Source: Aurantimonas sp. HBX-1 (GTDB lineage Bacteria; Pseudomonadota; Alphaproteobacteria; Rhizobiales; Rhizobiaceae). Taken from it: 64,000 nt of DNA. The stretch covers positions 1,501,501 through 1,565,500 of the forward strand of contig NZ_CP090066.1 in NCBI RefSeq assembly GCF_021391535.1, given 5' to 3'. The notes below the pieces were generated by a model. The model did not search any database. It was not told the origin of the DNA and saw nothing but the letters and a program-made list of their open reading frames with translations. Below, one piece after another: positions 43,002 through 52,499 of the stretch (position 1 is the stretch's first letter; the number at the start of each line of letters is the position of its first letter). The translations under genes and the position numbers were made by a program.

Positions 43002-45293
43002 TCAGCTTCGGAGCTGGTCGGCGATGGGAAGGCGGCGGATCCGCTGACCGGTCGCGGCGAAGACGGCGTTGGCAATGGCCGGTGCGACAGGTGGCAGGCC
43101 CGGTTCGCCCACGCCGCCCAGAGGACGGTCGTAGGCGTCGCCCGGGGTCACGAGATGAACGTCGATCCGCTTCGGCGCTCCCTCCATGCGCGGGACGAGA
43201 TAGGTATCGAAATTATCCTGCTGCGCCCTCCCGTTGGCGAACGTCACCTCGGTCATCAGCGCCTGGCCGACGCCCATGATCACCGCGCCTTCCATCTGCG
43301 ACCGGATGCGATCAGGATTGACCTGCGCGCCGCAATCGATGGCGATCGAGACCCGCGGCACGGAGACGACGCCATCCTCGACCGCCACCTCCGCGGCGAC
43401 CGCCACGTAGCTGACAAAACTGTAGTGCCCGGCAATACCGAGACCTTGGCCCGCTGGCATCTGCCGGCCCCACTCGATGCCCTTGGCCGCTTCCTCGACG
43501 ACAGCGGCCAGCCGACCGGTGTCGATCGGATAGACCTCGGGGTCCTCGCCGTAGTTCCAGACGTCGCCGAGTTCCCGCGGATCGACCAGCCGCGCCGGAC
43601 CGATGACCTCGAGCAGATAGTCCTTCGGATCGCGGCCGACGGCATCTGCCAGTTCGGATATGAAGGACTGGATGGCGAAGGCGTGGGGGATGTTCGAGAC
43701 TGACCGGTACCAGCCGATGCGCACATGAGCGGATGCCTCGGGGTTCTCGGCCCGGATGTTCTCGATCGCAAGCGGCATGTTCAAGAGCCCCATGCCGAGC
43801 TCGAAGGGCAGTTTCTGTTTGGGATCGGGGGCGAAGATCGAGCCGATCGTCGGTGCCGCCGTGCGATGCAGCCAGGCCACCGGCATGCCGCTGTCATCGA
43901 GGCCCGCGGTCATCTTCTCGACCGATACCGTATGATAGTAGCCGTGGTGGATGTCATCCTCGCGGGTCCAGGTGAGCTTGACCGGCGCACCGTTCATCGC
44001 CTGGCTGAGAATGCCAGCCTCGAGCACGAAGTCGGGCTTCGACTTGCGGCCAAAGCCGCCACCCAGCAACGTAACGTTGACGGTCACGTTCCCCTTGTCC
44101 AGCTTCAGCCGTTCTGCCAGGCGCAGCCGCGTCACCTGCGGCGCCTGGGTGCAGGCCCAGGCCTCGGCTTTCCCGTCCCGAATCTCCACCACCGCGGCAG
44201 GCGCCTCCATCGGCGCTTGCGCCAGATGCGGGATGTAGTATTCCGCCTCGACGGTCCGGGCGGCGCCGGCCATGCCCGCATCGAAGTCGCCCTGGTCGCG
44301 GATCACTGTGCCGCCGGGCGCATTCGCGGCCTTGGACAGCAATTCGCGATAGGCCTCGCTGTCGTAGCTGGCATTCGGGCCGTCCTCCCACTCAATGGTG
44401 AGCGCGTCGCGGCCCTTCATCGCGAGGTAGGTGTTTCTGGCAATGACCGCGACCCCGCCCAACGGGGCGAACTCCGTCGGGAAGTCGACGGGGTCGATCG
44501 CGATCACCTTCTCGACTCCGGCAATCGCCAGCGCGGCGCTGTCGTCGAAGCTTTTGACGCGGCCGCCATAGACCGGCGGCCGGGCGATCACCGCGTAGAG
44601 CATGCCGTCGCGCCGGACGTCGATGCCGTAGATCGCGGTGCCGGTGGTGATGCCCACGTTGTCGGCAAGTCCGATATCGGACTTGCCGATGTAGCGGAAC
44701 TGCGACGGGTCGAGCAGCACGAGACTGTCGGCGGGTGGCACGTCGAGATCCATGGCCGCACCGGCCAGTTCGCCATAGCCCAGGGACCGGCCGGATGCGG
44801 CATGGGTGACTCTGTGACCTTCAGCCTTCACCTCGGCGATATCGACCCCCCACTCGGCAGCGGCAGCCTGTTCCAGCATTCTGCGCGCGGCCGCGCCGGC
44901 GCGGCGCATCGGCATGAAGAAATGCCGCAGGCTCCGCGAGCCGTCGGTATCCTGATTACCGTACTTCTCCTCGTCGCCAGGTGCCTGGTCCACCCGGACC
45001 TGGTCCCACTCGGCGCCGAGCTCGTCGGCGACGACCATGGCGATCGAGGTGCGGACGCCCTGACCCATTTCGGAGCGGTGGACGGTCACGGTGACGAGCC
45101 CGTCCTCGGCGATCGAGATGAACGCCTTCGGGTCATCACTCCAGCCATTCGGCATCGCATCCCGGCCGAACTTGGGCTCTTCCTCCTGGGTCCAACCCCG
45201 GGAGGGCAGACCCACAGCGAGGACGAAGGCGGAGGCCCCGATGCCGCCGAGAATGCCGCGGCGACTAATATTGGTGATCGACGGGTTTCGCAT
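43002..45293 (-). CDS. Tat-exported molybdopterin hydroxylase, IorB/xanthine dehydrogenase-like large subunit
   Basis: A 763-residue molybdoenzyme. Residues 9-16 (ISRRGILG) form a twin-arginine signal, so the folded enzyme is exported. The molybdopterin site contains APMEAPAAVV and GGGFGRKS, and the active-site Glu is in GGVGEPGLPP near the C-terminus. These enzymes hydroxylate aldehydes or N-heteroaromatics. The ATG at 45293 overlaps the stop of the Fe-S subunit gene (TGATG). Unlike NicB it has no heme domain, so a separate acceptor is needed. Substrate not assignable from sequence. Confidence 0.87.
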   Translation of the reverse strand: MRNPSITNISRRGILGGIGASAFVLAVGLPSRGWTQEEEPKFGRDAMPNGWSDDPKAFISIAEDGLVTVTVHRSEMGQGVRTSIAMVVADELGAEWDQVRVDQAPGDEEKYGNQDTDGSRSLRHFFMPMRRAGAAARRMLEQAAAAEWGVDIAEVKAEGHRVTHAASGRSLGYGELAGAAMDLDVPPADSLVLLDPSQFRYIGKSDIGLADNVGITTGTAIYGIDVRRDGMLYAVIARPPVYGGRVKSFDDSAALAIAGVEKVIAIDPVDFPTEFAPLGGVAVIARNTYLAMKGRDALTIEWEDGPNASYDSEAYRELLSKAANAPGGTVIRDQGDFDAGMAGAARTVEAEYYIPHLAQAPMEAPAAVVEIRDGKAEAWACTQAPQVTRLRLAERLKLDKGNVTVNVTLLGGGFGRKSKPDFVLEAGILSQAMNGAPVKLTWTREDDIHHGYYHTVSVEKMTAGLDDSGMPVAWLHRTAAPTIGSIFAPDPKQKLPFELGMGLLNMPLAIENIRAENPEASAHVRIGWYRSVSNIPHAFAIQSFISELADAVGRDPKDYLLEVIGPARLVDPRELGDVWNYGEDPEVYPIDTGRLAAVVEEAAKGIEWGRQMPAGQGLGIAGHYSFVSYVAVAAEVAVEDGVVSVPRVSIAIDCGAQVNPDRIRSQMEGAVIMGVGQALMTEVTFANGRAQQDNFDTYLVPRMEGAPKRIDVHLVTPGDAYDRPLGGVGEPGLPPVAPAIANAVFAATGQRIRRLPIADQLRS

Positions 45294-45745
45294 CACGACG
45301 CCTCCGCTGCCTGCTTGATGGCAGCCCGAATGCGAGGATAGGTGCCGCAGCGGCACAGATTGCCATTCATCGCCGTGTCTATGTCTTCGTCGGTTACGGT
45401 GTCGGACTGATCCACGAGCGCTGCCGCCTGCATGATCTGCCCCGCCTGGCAGTAGCCGCACTGCGCCACGTTCAGGTCACGCCAGGCGACCTGAACCGGA
45501 TGATCGCCGTTCTCGGACAGACCTTCGATCGTTGTGACTTGGGAGCCTTCGAGCATGCTGACGGTCGTAAGGCAGGCGAAAGTGGGGTTGCCGTCGACAT
45601 GGACGGTGCAGGCCCCACAGGCCCCAATGCCGCAACCATACTTGGTCCCCGTGAGCCCCAGCTCATCCCTGAGATACCAAAGCAGCGGCGTATCCGCGTC
45701 GCCGTCGAATTCACGCTCGACCCCGTTGAGCATCATGCTGACCAT
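45293..45745 (-). CDS. [2Fe-2S] subunit of the Mo-hydroxylase (IorA-like)
   Basis: A 150-residue iron-sulfur subunit. Cluster one uses Cys38, Cys43, Cys46 and Cys58 (YGCGIGACGACT), cluster two Cys96, Cys99, Cys131 and Cys133 (QCGYCQAG and LCRCGTYPR). It relays electrons from the Mo subunit. I chose the ATG at 45745 with AAAGGAGAC upstream; a longer reading from 45904 would include an N-terminal segment that is not conserved. It is translationally coupled to the large-subunit gene. It lacks a signal peptide and is presumably exported with its Tat-tagged partner. Confidence 0.88.
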   Translation of the reverse strand: MVSMMLNGVEREFDGDADTPLLWYLRDELGLTGTKYGCGIGACGACTVHVDGNPTFACLTTVSMLEGSQVTTIEGLSENGDHPVQVAWRDLNVAQCGYCQAGQIMQAAALVDQSDTVTDEDIDTAMNGNLCRCGTYPRIRAAIKQAAEAS

Positions 45746-46176
45746 TGGGTGTCTCCTTTGCATCCAGACCCGAGGCAATTCTGCATCGGCATATTCGCGC
45801 ACCTCTCGAGGAACATGCGTTTCGCTCGGGCACTGTCCAGTGCAGCAAGGCGCCGGCTCGGCGGGCCGCGACGGGCGGGCTGGTCGCGCCATGAAAAGGC
45901 GCACCGACGCGGCCCTCTTGGATGCTGAGATTTCGCCGGGTATGTTGCGATGTCGACACGCCTCAAGCCCGCTATAAGGACAGCTTTCTCGCGGGCTCAG
46001 CCATAAAGCAGCCAGTCCGCTTTCTGCCCGCCAAAGACGTTCAGGTGCATGCGAAAGATACCGCTCGTACCGGTGGCCGATCTCGAAACCTTGGTGTCCT
46101 ATATGTCACAAGACACCGGGCTAGGAGTTGCTGCTAAAGAGGCTCGATATCGCTGACAACGTGACCGGGAACAGCA
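45746..46176 (-). other. Intergenic region between the Mo-hydroxylase and TctA genes
   Basis: No protein gene is supported; frames here read only as reversed or shifted sequence. It holds repeat copy E (46010..46029). The promoter of the Fe-S/Mo operon must lie near 45760-45850 but shows no clear boxes. Confidence 0.45.
46010..46029 (+). repeat. Dispersed intergenic repeat, copy E
   Basis: AGCCAGTCCGCTTTCTGCCC, 18 of 20 matches to the consensus. A GGACAGCTTTC block lies about 25 bases before it. Confidence 0.5.
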
Positions 46177-47709
46177 TTAGTGTACGTTGGATCTTTTTCC
46201 CTCCAACTCGGGCGCGGCATGTCTCCGGCCGCGGCGGAACTCGGCCATAATCGTGACGATCACCAGCAAGATGCAGGCCCCCAATATCCCGCCGCTGATC
46301 GGGTTCTCGACGAAGGTCGAAAAGTCGCCGCGGCTCAACAATAGGGCGCGGCGCAGGTTCTCCTCCATCATCGGTCCGAGGATCAGGCCGAGGAGCAGCG
46401 GCGAGGCTGGGCAATCGAGCTTCGAGAGCACGTAGCCGGCTACCCCAAGTCCCGCCAGCAAATAGAGCTGGAAGGAGCTGTTCGCGACGCTCCACACGCC
46501 GATGCAGAGGAAGACAACGATCGCGGGATAGAGCAGCCGGTAAGGGATCGACAGGATCTTCACCCAGAGCCCTATAAAGGGGATGTTAATCCAAAGGAGC
46601 AGCACGTTACCGATCCACATGCTGGCGATCAGGCCCCAGAAGAGTTCCGGATGCCGACTCATCACCATAGGCCCCGGCTGGATGCCGTGGATGATCAGTG
46701 TGCCAAGCAGCAGGGCCCCGACGGCATCGCCGGGAATGCCAAGCGAGAGGGTCGGGATGAAGCCTGTCTGTGCGGCCGCATTGTTGGCAGCCTCCGGACC
46801 GACGACACCCTCAATCGCCCCCTTTCCGAACCTCTCCGGATGACGCGAGACGCGCTGCTCCACTGTGTACGACATGAAGGAAGATATTGTGGGACCTGCG
46901 CCTGGGAGGGCGCCGAGGGCGGAGCCGAGGGCGGTACCGCGCAACGATGCCCAAACCGATCGTTTCGCCTCGTCGCGCGTCGGCATCATGTCGCGCCAAC
47001 CTGTCTTTGGCTGGGTGATCGTCGCCCGACCGTGTGGCTCGAGGTTGTTCATCACTTCTGTCAGGCCGAACAGGGCCATGGCGACGACGATGAAACTGAT
47101 ACCTTCTGCCATGATTGGGACACCGAAGGTGAAGCGCATCATGCCCGAGACAATGTCCATGCCGACGAGGCCGAGCAGCAGGCCGACGAGCACCATGCCG
47201 ATCGACCTCAAGAAGGAGGTGGCTGCCACCGCCGACGCGGCGACGAGGCCGAGAAGCATCATGCTGAAGTATTCGGCCGGGCCGAATTCGAGCGCGATCG
47301 AGACGATGGCGGGTGCTGCGACCCCAACGAGGACAAGGGCAATGCAGCCGCCGACGAAGGAGGCGACCGCCGACATGAATAGCGGCATCGCCGCGCGTCC
47401 CTGCTGAGCAAGAGCGTAGCCGTCGAGTGCAACGATCGCGTTGGCCGGCGTGCCCGGCAGGTTGAGGAGGATCGAGGCGGTCGAGCCGCCATACATCGCT
47501 CCATAGAATATGCCTGACAGGAGGATCAGCGCACCGAGCGGCTCGAAGCCGAAGGTGAACGGCAACAGCATCGAGATCGCGGTAACCGCGCCGAGCCCGG
47601 GCAACGCCCCTATCACCGTGCCGACGAAGACGCCAACAAAGCAGTAGAGCAGGTTCGAGAGGCTGAAGGCCGTCGCGAAACCGAGCGCGAGATTAGGAAA
47701 CAGATCCAT
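46177..47709 (-). CDS. tctA: Tripartite tricarboxylate transporter large permease (TctA)
   Basis: A 510-residue membrane protein with about 12 helices. GTVIGALPGLGAVTAISMLLPF (part, about 26-48) and GSALGALPGAGPTISSF (near 255-271) are the two internal copies of the TctA signature, and YGGSTASILLNLPGTP is a further family motif. It forms the carboxylate channel with TctB. The ATG at 47709 overlaps the TctB stop by one base. With the TctC gene at 52500 it gives a full transporter, though TctC is not adjacent. Full length for the family. Confidence 0.91.
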   Translation of the reverse strand: MDLFPNLALGFATAFSLSNLLYCFVGVFVGTVIGALPGLGAVTAISMLLPFTFGFEPLGALILLSGIFYGAMYGGSTASILLNLPGTPANAIVALDGYALAQQGRAAMPLFMSAVASFVGGCIALVLVGVAAPAIVSIALEFGPAEYFSMMLLGLVAASAVAATSFLRSIGMVLVGLLLGLVGMDIVSGMMRFTFGVPIMAEGISFIVVAMALFGLTEVMNNLEPHGRATITQPKTGWRDMMPTRDEAKRSVWASLRGTALGSALGALPGAGPTISSFMSYTVEQRVSRHPERFGKGAIEGVVGPEAANNAAAQTGFIPTLSLGIPGDAVGALLLGTLIIHGIQPGPMVMSRHPELFWGLIASMWIGNVLLLWINIPFIGLWVKILSIPYRLLYPAIVVFLCIGVWSVANSSFQLYLLAGLGVAGYVLSKLDCPASPLLLGLILGPMMEENLRRALLLSRGDFSTFVENPISGGILGACILLVIVTIMAEFRRGRRHAAPELEGKRSNVH

Positions 47710-48158
47710 CAGAATCTCCACAAGGTCATGGGCAGGCCGAGGAACTCGACAAAGAGGAGGCTGCAACCCGCTGCCATGACTAGGGCAACGACGAGGCTGC
47801 CAAGGAGCTTTGTCTCGCGACTACCGAGTGCTGACAGGAGCACGGTGGCAACGCAGGCTGCCACCAGGCCCGCCGTCTCAAGGAGGAGGGCGAAGCTGAG
47901 GATGGCGGCAAAGAGCGCTATGACCGGCCGGACGTAAAGAGTGCCAACGAGATTGTCGCTGCGTTGCCAGACCATCTTGCCGGCGAGCGCCAGGCCCACC
48001 AGCATGAGGGCTGAACCAAGTGCTAGCGGAAAATAGCCCGGACCCATGCGCCGCGCGCTGCCGATGCCGTAATCAAGCGCGCCAACGGCGAAGAAGCCGC
48101 CGATGACAACGAACGCTGCACCGGCGAGCAAGTCCTTTTCCCTTAGTATCTTTTCCAT
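47709..48158 (-). CDS. tctB: Tripartite tricarboxylate transporter small permease (TctB)
   Basis: A 149-residue membrane protein with four helices, the small subunit of a TTT transporter. MGPGYFPLALGSALMLVGLALA (part) is the conserved first third, and the C-terminal FVEFLGLPMTLW is typical. It starts with an ATG at 48158 with GAGGTTGAG upstream and is coupled to tctA. It follows the dehydratase-like gene by 40 bp, so all three are probably co-transcribed. Confidence 0.85.
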   Translation of the reverse strand: MEKILREKDLLAGAAFVVIGGFFAVGALDYGIGSARRMGPGYFPLALGSALMLVGLALAGKMVWQRSDNLVGTLYVRPVIALFAAILSFALLLETAGLVAACVATVLLSALGSRETKLLGSLVVALVMAAGCSLLFVEFLGLPMTLWRF

Positions 48159-48198
48159 CTCAACCTCCCCAAGTTATCGTCTGCCTCCCCGTTATGTT

Positions 48199-49338
48199 TC
48201 ACACGTAGCAGGGGCCCTCGATCAGCGGATGCCGCCGCACAAAGTCCTCGTCGATCTCGACGCCCAGTCCCGGCCCGTCGGGAGCACGGATCTCGCCGAC
48301 CGCATTGATCTCGAAGGAATGACCAGTGAGTTCCACGCGGAAAGGATTGATGCGCGTCGCGTCCGCTTCGAAAAGGCCGGCATTCTCGATACCGTTCAGC
48401 AAATGCAAGGAGGCAGCCATGTTCAGCCCGGTCATGGAGGTGTGCGGATAGAGCTTTTGCTTTCGGGCCGATGCCATGCCTGCGATTCGCAGCGTCTCGG
48501 TGATCCCGCCCGTTTTGGAAAGGTCAGGCTGTAGGACTGAGATGGCGTCGTCCCGCAGCAGTTCTGCGAATTCGAAGCGCGTGTAGTGGTTCTCCCCGGC
48601 GGCGAGCGGCGTGCGGCCAAGAGCTGCCGCCTTACGATAGGAATAGGTATCGTGGGGCGGAAATGGCTCCTCCAGCCATCCGACACGGCAGTCGTCGAGC
48701 ACTGGCATCAGCATACGGATCTCATCGAGCCCGTAGGCAGCGTTGACGTCCGTAAGGATGGCGACGTCCTCCCCAAGCGCTTTGCGGACGGCGCGTACCC
48801 GCGCCGCATCCCGCTCCGGCGTGTCGCCCAGCCTGAGTTTCAGGGCACTGAAGCCCATCTCGACATATCCCTTCGCCTCCTCGGCCAGCGAGTCCGGCGC
48901 TTGGAAGCCGAGGGTAATGCCGCCTGCATAAGCGCGATGGCTACGCGCTCCTCCGCCGAGCAGCCGGTAGATCGGCCATCCGGCAGCCTTGCCGCGCACG
49001 TCCCACAAGGCAAGGTCAATGCCGCTCATCGCAATCGCCGTGCCCGCCCCGAAACCGTGGGTGGCAAAGTGTCCCTTGTACAGCCGCAGCCAGACAGCGT
49101 TGGTGTCTAGGGCGTCCATGCCGAGGATCATCGGCTTCAGCGTCGTGTCAATCAGCTTGGCGATGGCGCCAGGGGAACGCCCGTGATGCGCTTCGCCCCA
49201 ACCAATGATCCCCTCGTCGGTCTGGATCTTTACCAGCACGGCGTCCCGCTTGACCATTCGGCCAACGCCCATCGTTGCCCCGCTTCCCTCGGGCAGGCGA
49301 TAGGAAATGGGAAGGACAGTGACGTCGACGATTTTCAT
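48199..49338 (-). CDS. Mandelate racemase/muconate-lactonizing enzyme family, probable acid-sugar dehydratase
   Basis: A 379-residue enolase-superfamily enzyme that abstracts the proton next to a carboxylate. The barrel holds LKLRLG with the acid/base Lys, metal ligands in ILTDVNAAY (Asp), GWLEEPF (Glu) and LAAGENHY (Glu), and His in LYPHTSMTG. This pattern fits the mandelate racemase subgroup, which contains glucarate, galactarate and mannonate-type dehydratases. I chose the ATG at 49338; a codon at 49437 would add a non-conserved lead. It sits beside a DHDPS-family gene and a carboxylate transporter, so a sugar-acid or aldarate substrate is likely. Confidence 0.87.
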   Translation of the reverse strand: MKIVDVTVLPISYRLPEGSGATMGVGRMVKRDAVLVKIQTDEGIIGWGEAHHGRSPGAIAKLIDTTLKPMILGMDALDTNAVWLRLYKGHFATHGFGAGTAIAMSGIDLALWDVRGKAAGWPIYRLLGGGARSHRAYAGGITLGFQAPDSLAEEAKGYVEMGFSALKLRLGDTPERDAARVRAVRKALGEDVAILTDVNAAYGLDEIRMLMPVLDDCRVGWLEEPFPPHDTYSYRKAAALGRTPLAAGENHYTRFEFAELLRDDAISVLQPDLSKTGGITETLRIAGMASARKQKLYPHTSMTGLNMAASLHLLNGIENAGLFEADATRINPFRVELTGHSFEINAVGEIRAPDGPGLGVEIDEDFVRRHPLIEGPCYV

Positions 49339-49514
49339 GAAGTCTCCAGTTCTTTCAGAATGTCCGGTGGCCGGGAGACATTGCGGAACCGTATCTCGCG
49401 TCCGATCTTGCAAACCGGCATTGCCCCGATTTGTCACTTCATATAACAGGTTTGGCTATTCAACATGCAAGCGCTTTTCCCGAAGGCGCGTCAAAACATC
49501 GAAGGAAAAGCGTC

Positions 49515-50525
49515 ATGCACACCGAAACTCGCCTCCGGGCTGCAAACCGGGATCGTCTCTGGGTGCCGCTGCTGACCCACTACGCGGCCTCGGGAATGAT
49601 CGACGCTCCTCGCATGTTGGCCCATCTCAGAAGCATCAGGCCGTGGGTTGGGCAGATCATGCTCGCCGGTTCCACCGGCGACGGCTGGGAACTCGGGGAT
49701 GACGCCTTCGAGGCATTGATTGATCTCGCCGCTTCGCCTGAAATGCAGGCGCAAGGGCCGGACTTCCTCTTCGGTGTGCTGCGCCCGACAACCGCGGAGG
49801 TCGTGGCCCGGCTGGAGCTTCTGGAACGCAGGCTCGCTGCCGATGCCAATCTCGCTGCCAGCTTCCGGGGCGCAGTGGTCTGCCCCCCAGTCGATCCTGG
49901 CGCGAGCCAAGACGACATCATTGATCATTTCCGGCGGGTGCTGGCGTCAAGCCGCAGTCCCATCGCGGTCTACCAGCTGCCGCAGGTGACCGGCGGCGTC
50001 ATTGCGGCCGAAACGCTCGCTCGCTTAGTCGCCGAGCATCCGCGCATCGTGATGTTCAAGGATAGCAGCGGCGAGGATCTTGTAGCGAAGAGCGGGCAGT
50101 CCTTCGACGGAACCGTACTCGTGCGCGGAGCGGAAGGCGATTATCTGGAGGCACTTACACCCTCTGGCCCCTACCATGGCTGGCTGCTGAGCACGGGCAA
50201 CGCGTTGGGCCAACCGCTGAGACGCCTTCTGTCGCTGAAGGATGAGAATTTGGCTGAGGAGGCACGCTCATTGTCTGCCGAAATTTCCAACGTCGTCGCC
50301 GCAGTCTTTGCGGCCGCCCAGGACGAAGGTGGCGCCAACGCATTTTCCAACGCGAACCGGGCGATGGATCATCTGCTCGCCCATGGCTCTAACTGGCATC
50401 GCGTCGCCTTACCGCGAAAGGTGAACGGCGACGCGCTATCGTACGCCCTCGTCGAGGCGGTAGAGGAGAAGGCAGGCGGGGTTCTTGGCCTTGCACAGGT
50501 CGGTTATCTGAGCGATGCCGGATGA
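49515..50525 (+). CDS. Dihydrodipicolinate synthase family lyase
   Basis: A 336-residue class I aldolase/dehydratase. The Schiff-base Lys is in IVMFKDSSGED and the Tyr in PIAVYQLPQ. These members cleave or dehydrate 2-oxo acids, for instance 5-keto-4-deoxyglucarate or 2-keto-3-deoxy sugar acids. The ATG at 49515 has GAAGGAAAAG; a longer start at 49431 would overlap the divergent promoter. It is divergent to the dehydratase gene, and its stop overlaps the start of the GntR regulator gene. It probably acts on the product of that dehydratase. Confidence 0.84.
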   Translation: MHTETRLRAANRDRLWVPLLTHYAASGMIDAPRMLAHLRSIRPWVGQIMLAGSTGDGWELGDDAFEALIDLAASPEMQAQGPDFLFGVLRPTTAEVVARLELLERRLAADANLAASFRGAVVCPPVDPGASQDDIIDHFRRVLASSRSPIAVYQLPQVTGGVIAAETLARLVAEHPRIVMFKDSSGEDLVAKSGQSFDGTVLVRGAEGDYLEALTPSGPYHGWLLSTGNALGQPLRRLLSLKDENLAEEARSLSAEISNVVAAVFAAAQDEGGANAFSNANRAMDHLLAHGSNWHRVALPRKVNGDALSYALVEAVEEKAGGVLGLAQVGYLSDAG

Positions 50526-51357
50526 GATGAGCACGAGCGCTAAGCCTGATGGGATCGAGGGGACGTCGCAGCGACGGCGGCTGGAGCACGACATCCGGCC
50601 GGCACAGCAGCGGCGCCTCGGGGACGAGGTTTTCGAGGCCCTCGCTCGGCTAATCACGACTGGTGAACTCGCACTCGGCAGCAAGCTGCCCGCTGAGGGC
50701 GAACTTTGTCGGCTCTTTGCGGTCTCGCGCCCCGTCGTTCGGGCCGCGCTCGCGCGACTTCGCGACGACGGACTGGTCGAATCGCGCAAGGGCTCGGGCT
50801 CCTACGTCCTCGGCCTCGGCGCTGAGGAGCCGGACGCCGACCCGAGAGCCAGGCTGGGGGCGACGCTTCGGGCTCTCGAGTTCCGCCGCAGCATCGAGCC
50901 CGACGCGGCCTATTATGCGAGCCTCAGGCGCTCGCCGGGTGAATTGCGGGCCATCGAAACGGCGCTCGCCAATTTCGAGGAGACCATACGTACCGGGGAT
51001 CTGCGAAGACGGGTGGATTACGAATTTCACCTTTCGATCGCCGAGGCCTCGCAAAATATCTATTACGTTACCGGGCTATCGGCGATCGAGTACGATATTG
51101 ATCTCGGGCAGAAGCTTGCCCGGGACCTCTCGCAGCTTGGCCAAAGCGAGCGGCGCCGTTCGATCTTCGTGGAGCACAAGGCGATTTTCGAGGCGATCGA
51201 ACGGCAGGATCCGCCGGGTGCCAAGCGCGCCATGGAAATCCATCTTGAGCATTCGCAGTTACGCGTCATCTCCCGCGGCGAGGAGATCGTGCGCCGTGCC
51301 GATGCTGGGGCGAGGGCGCTCAGCCTTGGGCTGCCAGCAAGGACGGACGACACCTAG
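50515..51357 (+). CDS. GntR-family regulator, FadR/FCD type
   Basis: A 280-residue regulator. The winged helix has LPAEGELCRLFAVSRPVVRAALARL (central part, about residues 58-82), and the C-terminal FCD domain includes the Asp/His metal-site residues (DYEFHLSIAEAS and HKAIFEAI, HLEHS). It presumably senses an acid intermediate of the neighbouring pathway. The ATG at 50515 overlaps the end of the DHDPS-family gene; an ATG at 50527 is also in frame. Candidate operator sequence lies upstream of the TctC gene. Confidence 0.88.
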   Translation: MPDEMSTSAKPDGIEGTSQRRRLEHDIRPAQQRRLGDEVFEALARLITTGELALGSKLPAEGELCRLFAVSRPVVRAALARLRDDGLVESRKGSGSYVLGLGAEEPDADPRARLGATLRALEFRRSIEPDAAYYASLRRSPGELRAIETALANFEETIRTGDLRRRVDYEFHLSIAEASQNIYYVTGLSAIEYDIDLGQKLARDLSQLGQSERRRSIFVEHKAIFEAIERQDPPGAKRAMEIHLEHSQLRVISRGEEIVRRADAGARALSLGLPARTDDT

Positions 51358-51411
51358 ATCCGATGATTTCGGTACCGCAAGCAATCGGGCTGGACCTTTC
51401 GCTCTTGCCAA

Positions 51412-52428
51412 TCAACCTGGCTCTGATGGCGCGCATGAGTCGGTTTTTGCGCCGAGCTGCTGCCAGCGCGAAAGGATCCGTGGCCATTCATCAGCATTGA
51501 CTAGATGGATGGGACGTCTGCCGCCAATGATTGCGATGGCATCCTCTACCGCGGTTTCGCTCATTGCCCGCATGCTCTCGCCGGTGATGCCGGCGACGTG
51601 CGGCGTCAGCACAACGGTCTCGAGCCGGCGGAGCAAGTGATTGACTGGAAGCGGCTGCGTCGTGAAGACGTCGAGGGCGGCCCCGGCAAGACGCCCGTCC
51701 GCAAGTCGCGACGCCAACGCATCCTCGTCGACAATCGCCCCGCGCGCGACGTTGACGAGGAATGCGGAGCGGCGCATGCGGTCGAGTTCACAGGGGCCAA
51801 TCATGCCTTGCGTCTCCTTGGTCAAAGGGCAGGCGATCACGACGAAATCGCTTTCCTCGAGCAGCGTGAGAAGATCAACGAAGGTGACGGAGCCGGATCT
51901 TGCTGCTTCGCTGCGCCGGGTCGCCAGAACCCTCATGCCGAAGCCCAGACGGCAGATTGCCGCAAGGCGCTGGCCGATGTTTCCATAGCCGATAAGGCCG
52001 ACCGTTCGACCGCCAAGTTCGGTCGTCTCCGGGGCCACCGTGCGCAAGCTGCTCCAGGCGCCGCGGCGTAAGCTGCGGTCGTTGACACTGATCCGTCGCG
52101 CGAGCGCGAGCATGACGCCGATGGCGTGCTCGGCCACGGCGTTGGCGTTTGCGTTGGGAACATTGGTAACTGCAATCGCGAGCCGCGAAGCCTCGGAGAG
52201 GGGGATGAAGTCCAGCCCCGCGCCATGCCTAAGCAGCGCACGCAGCCGCGACGCCTTTGAAAGAAATTCCGCCGGAATTGCCCGCCGAACCAGCACGACG
52301 TCCGCTTCGGCGATCGCCCCTTCCAGCTCTCCCGGATCGTCGCCTTCCAGCGTTAAAATCCTTGCGTGCTGCTCTAGGCGCGCGGCCATCGTCGGGTCGA
52401 TGGGGTCGGTCAGAAGGGCGGTTGCCAT
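51412..52428 (-). CDS. D-2-hydroxyacid dehydrogenase, NAD-dependent
   Basis: A 338-residue dehydrogenase of the phosphoglycerate/formate dehydrogenase family. The NAD-binding GLIGYGNIGQRLA follows a catalytic-domain first part. NVARGAIVDEDAL holds the catalytic Arg region, and TPHVAG supplies the His. It reduces a 2-oxo acid to a D-2-hydroxy acid or the reverse. The ATG at 52428 has GAGGACGACG. It lies 71 bp after the TctC gene on the same strand, and may reduce or oxidise the acid imported by that transporter. Confidence 0.88.
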   Translation of the reverse strand: MATALLTDPIDPTMAARLEQHARILTLEGDDPGELEGAIAEADVVLVRRAIPAEFLSKASRLRALLRHGAGLDFIPLSEASRLAIAVTNVPNANANAVAEHAIGVMLALARRISVNDRSLRRGAWSSLRTVAPETTELGGRTVGLIGYGNIGQRLAAICRLGFGMRVLATRRSEAARSGSVTFVDLLTLLEESDFVVIACPLTKETQGMIGPCELDRMRRSAFLVNVARGAIVDEDALASRLADGRLAGAALDVFTTQPLPVNHLLRRLETVVLTPHVAGITGESMRAMSETAVEDAIAIIGGRRPIHLVNADEWPRILSRWQQLGAKTDSCAPSEPG

Positions 52429-52499
52429 CGTCGTCCTCGGTCGGGAGTTGGCCCCGGCCGCCATGTCATGGCCGGGGCGAGGGACGGAGGAGCGTGGTG

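Noticed and set aside
43002..45745. A second nicotinate dehydrogenase (NicAB)
   Set aside because: The large subunit has no cytochrome domain, has a Tat signal, and no nic gene is nearby; a general IorAB-like Mo-hydroxylase is the safer call.
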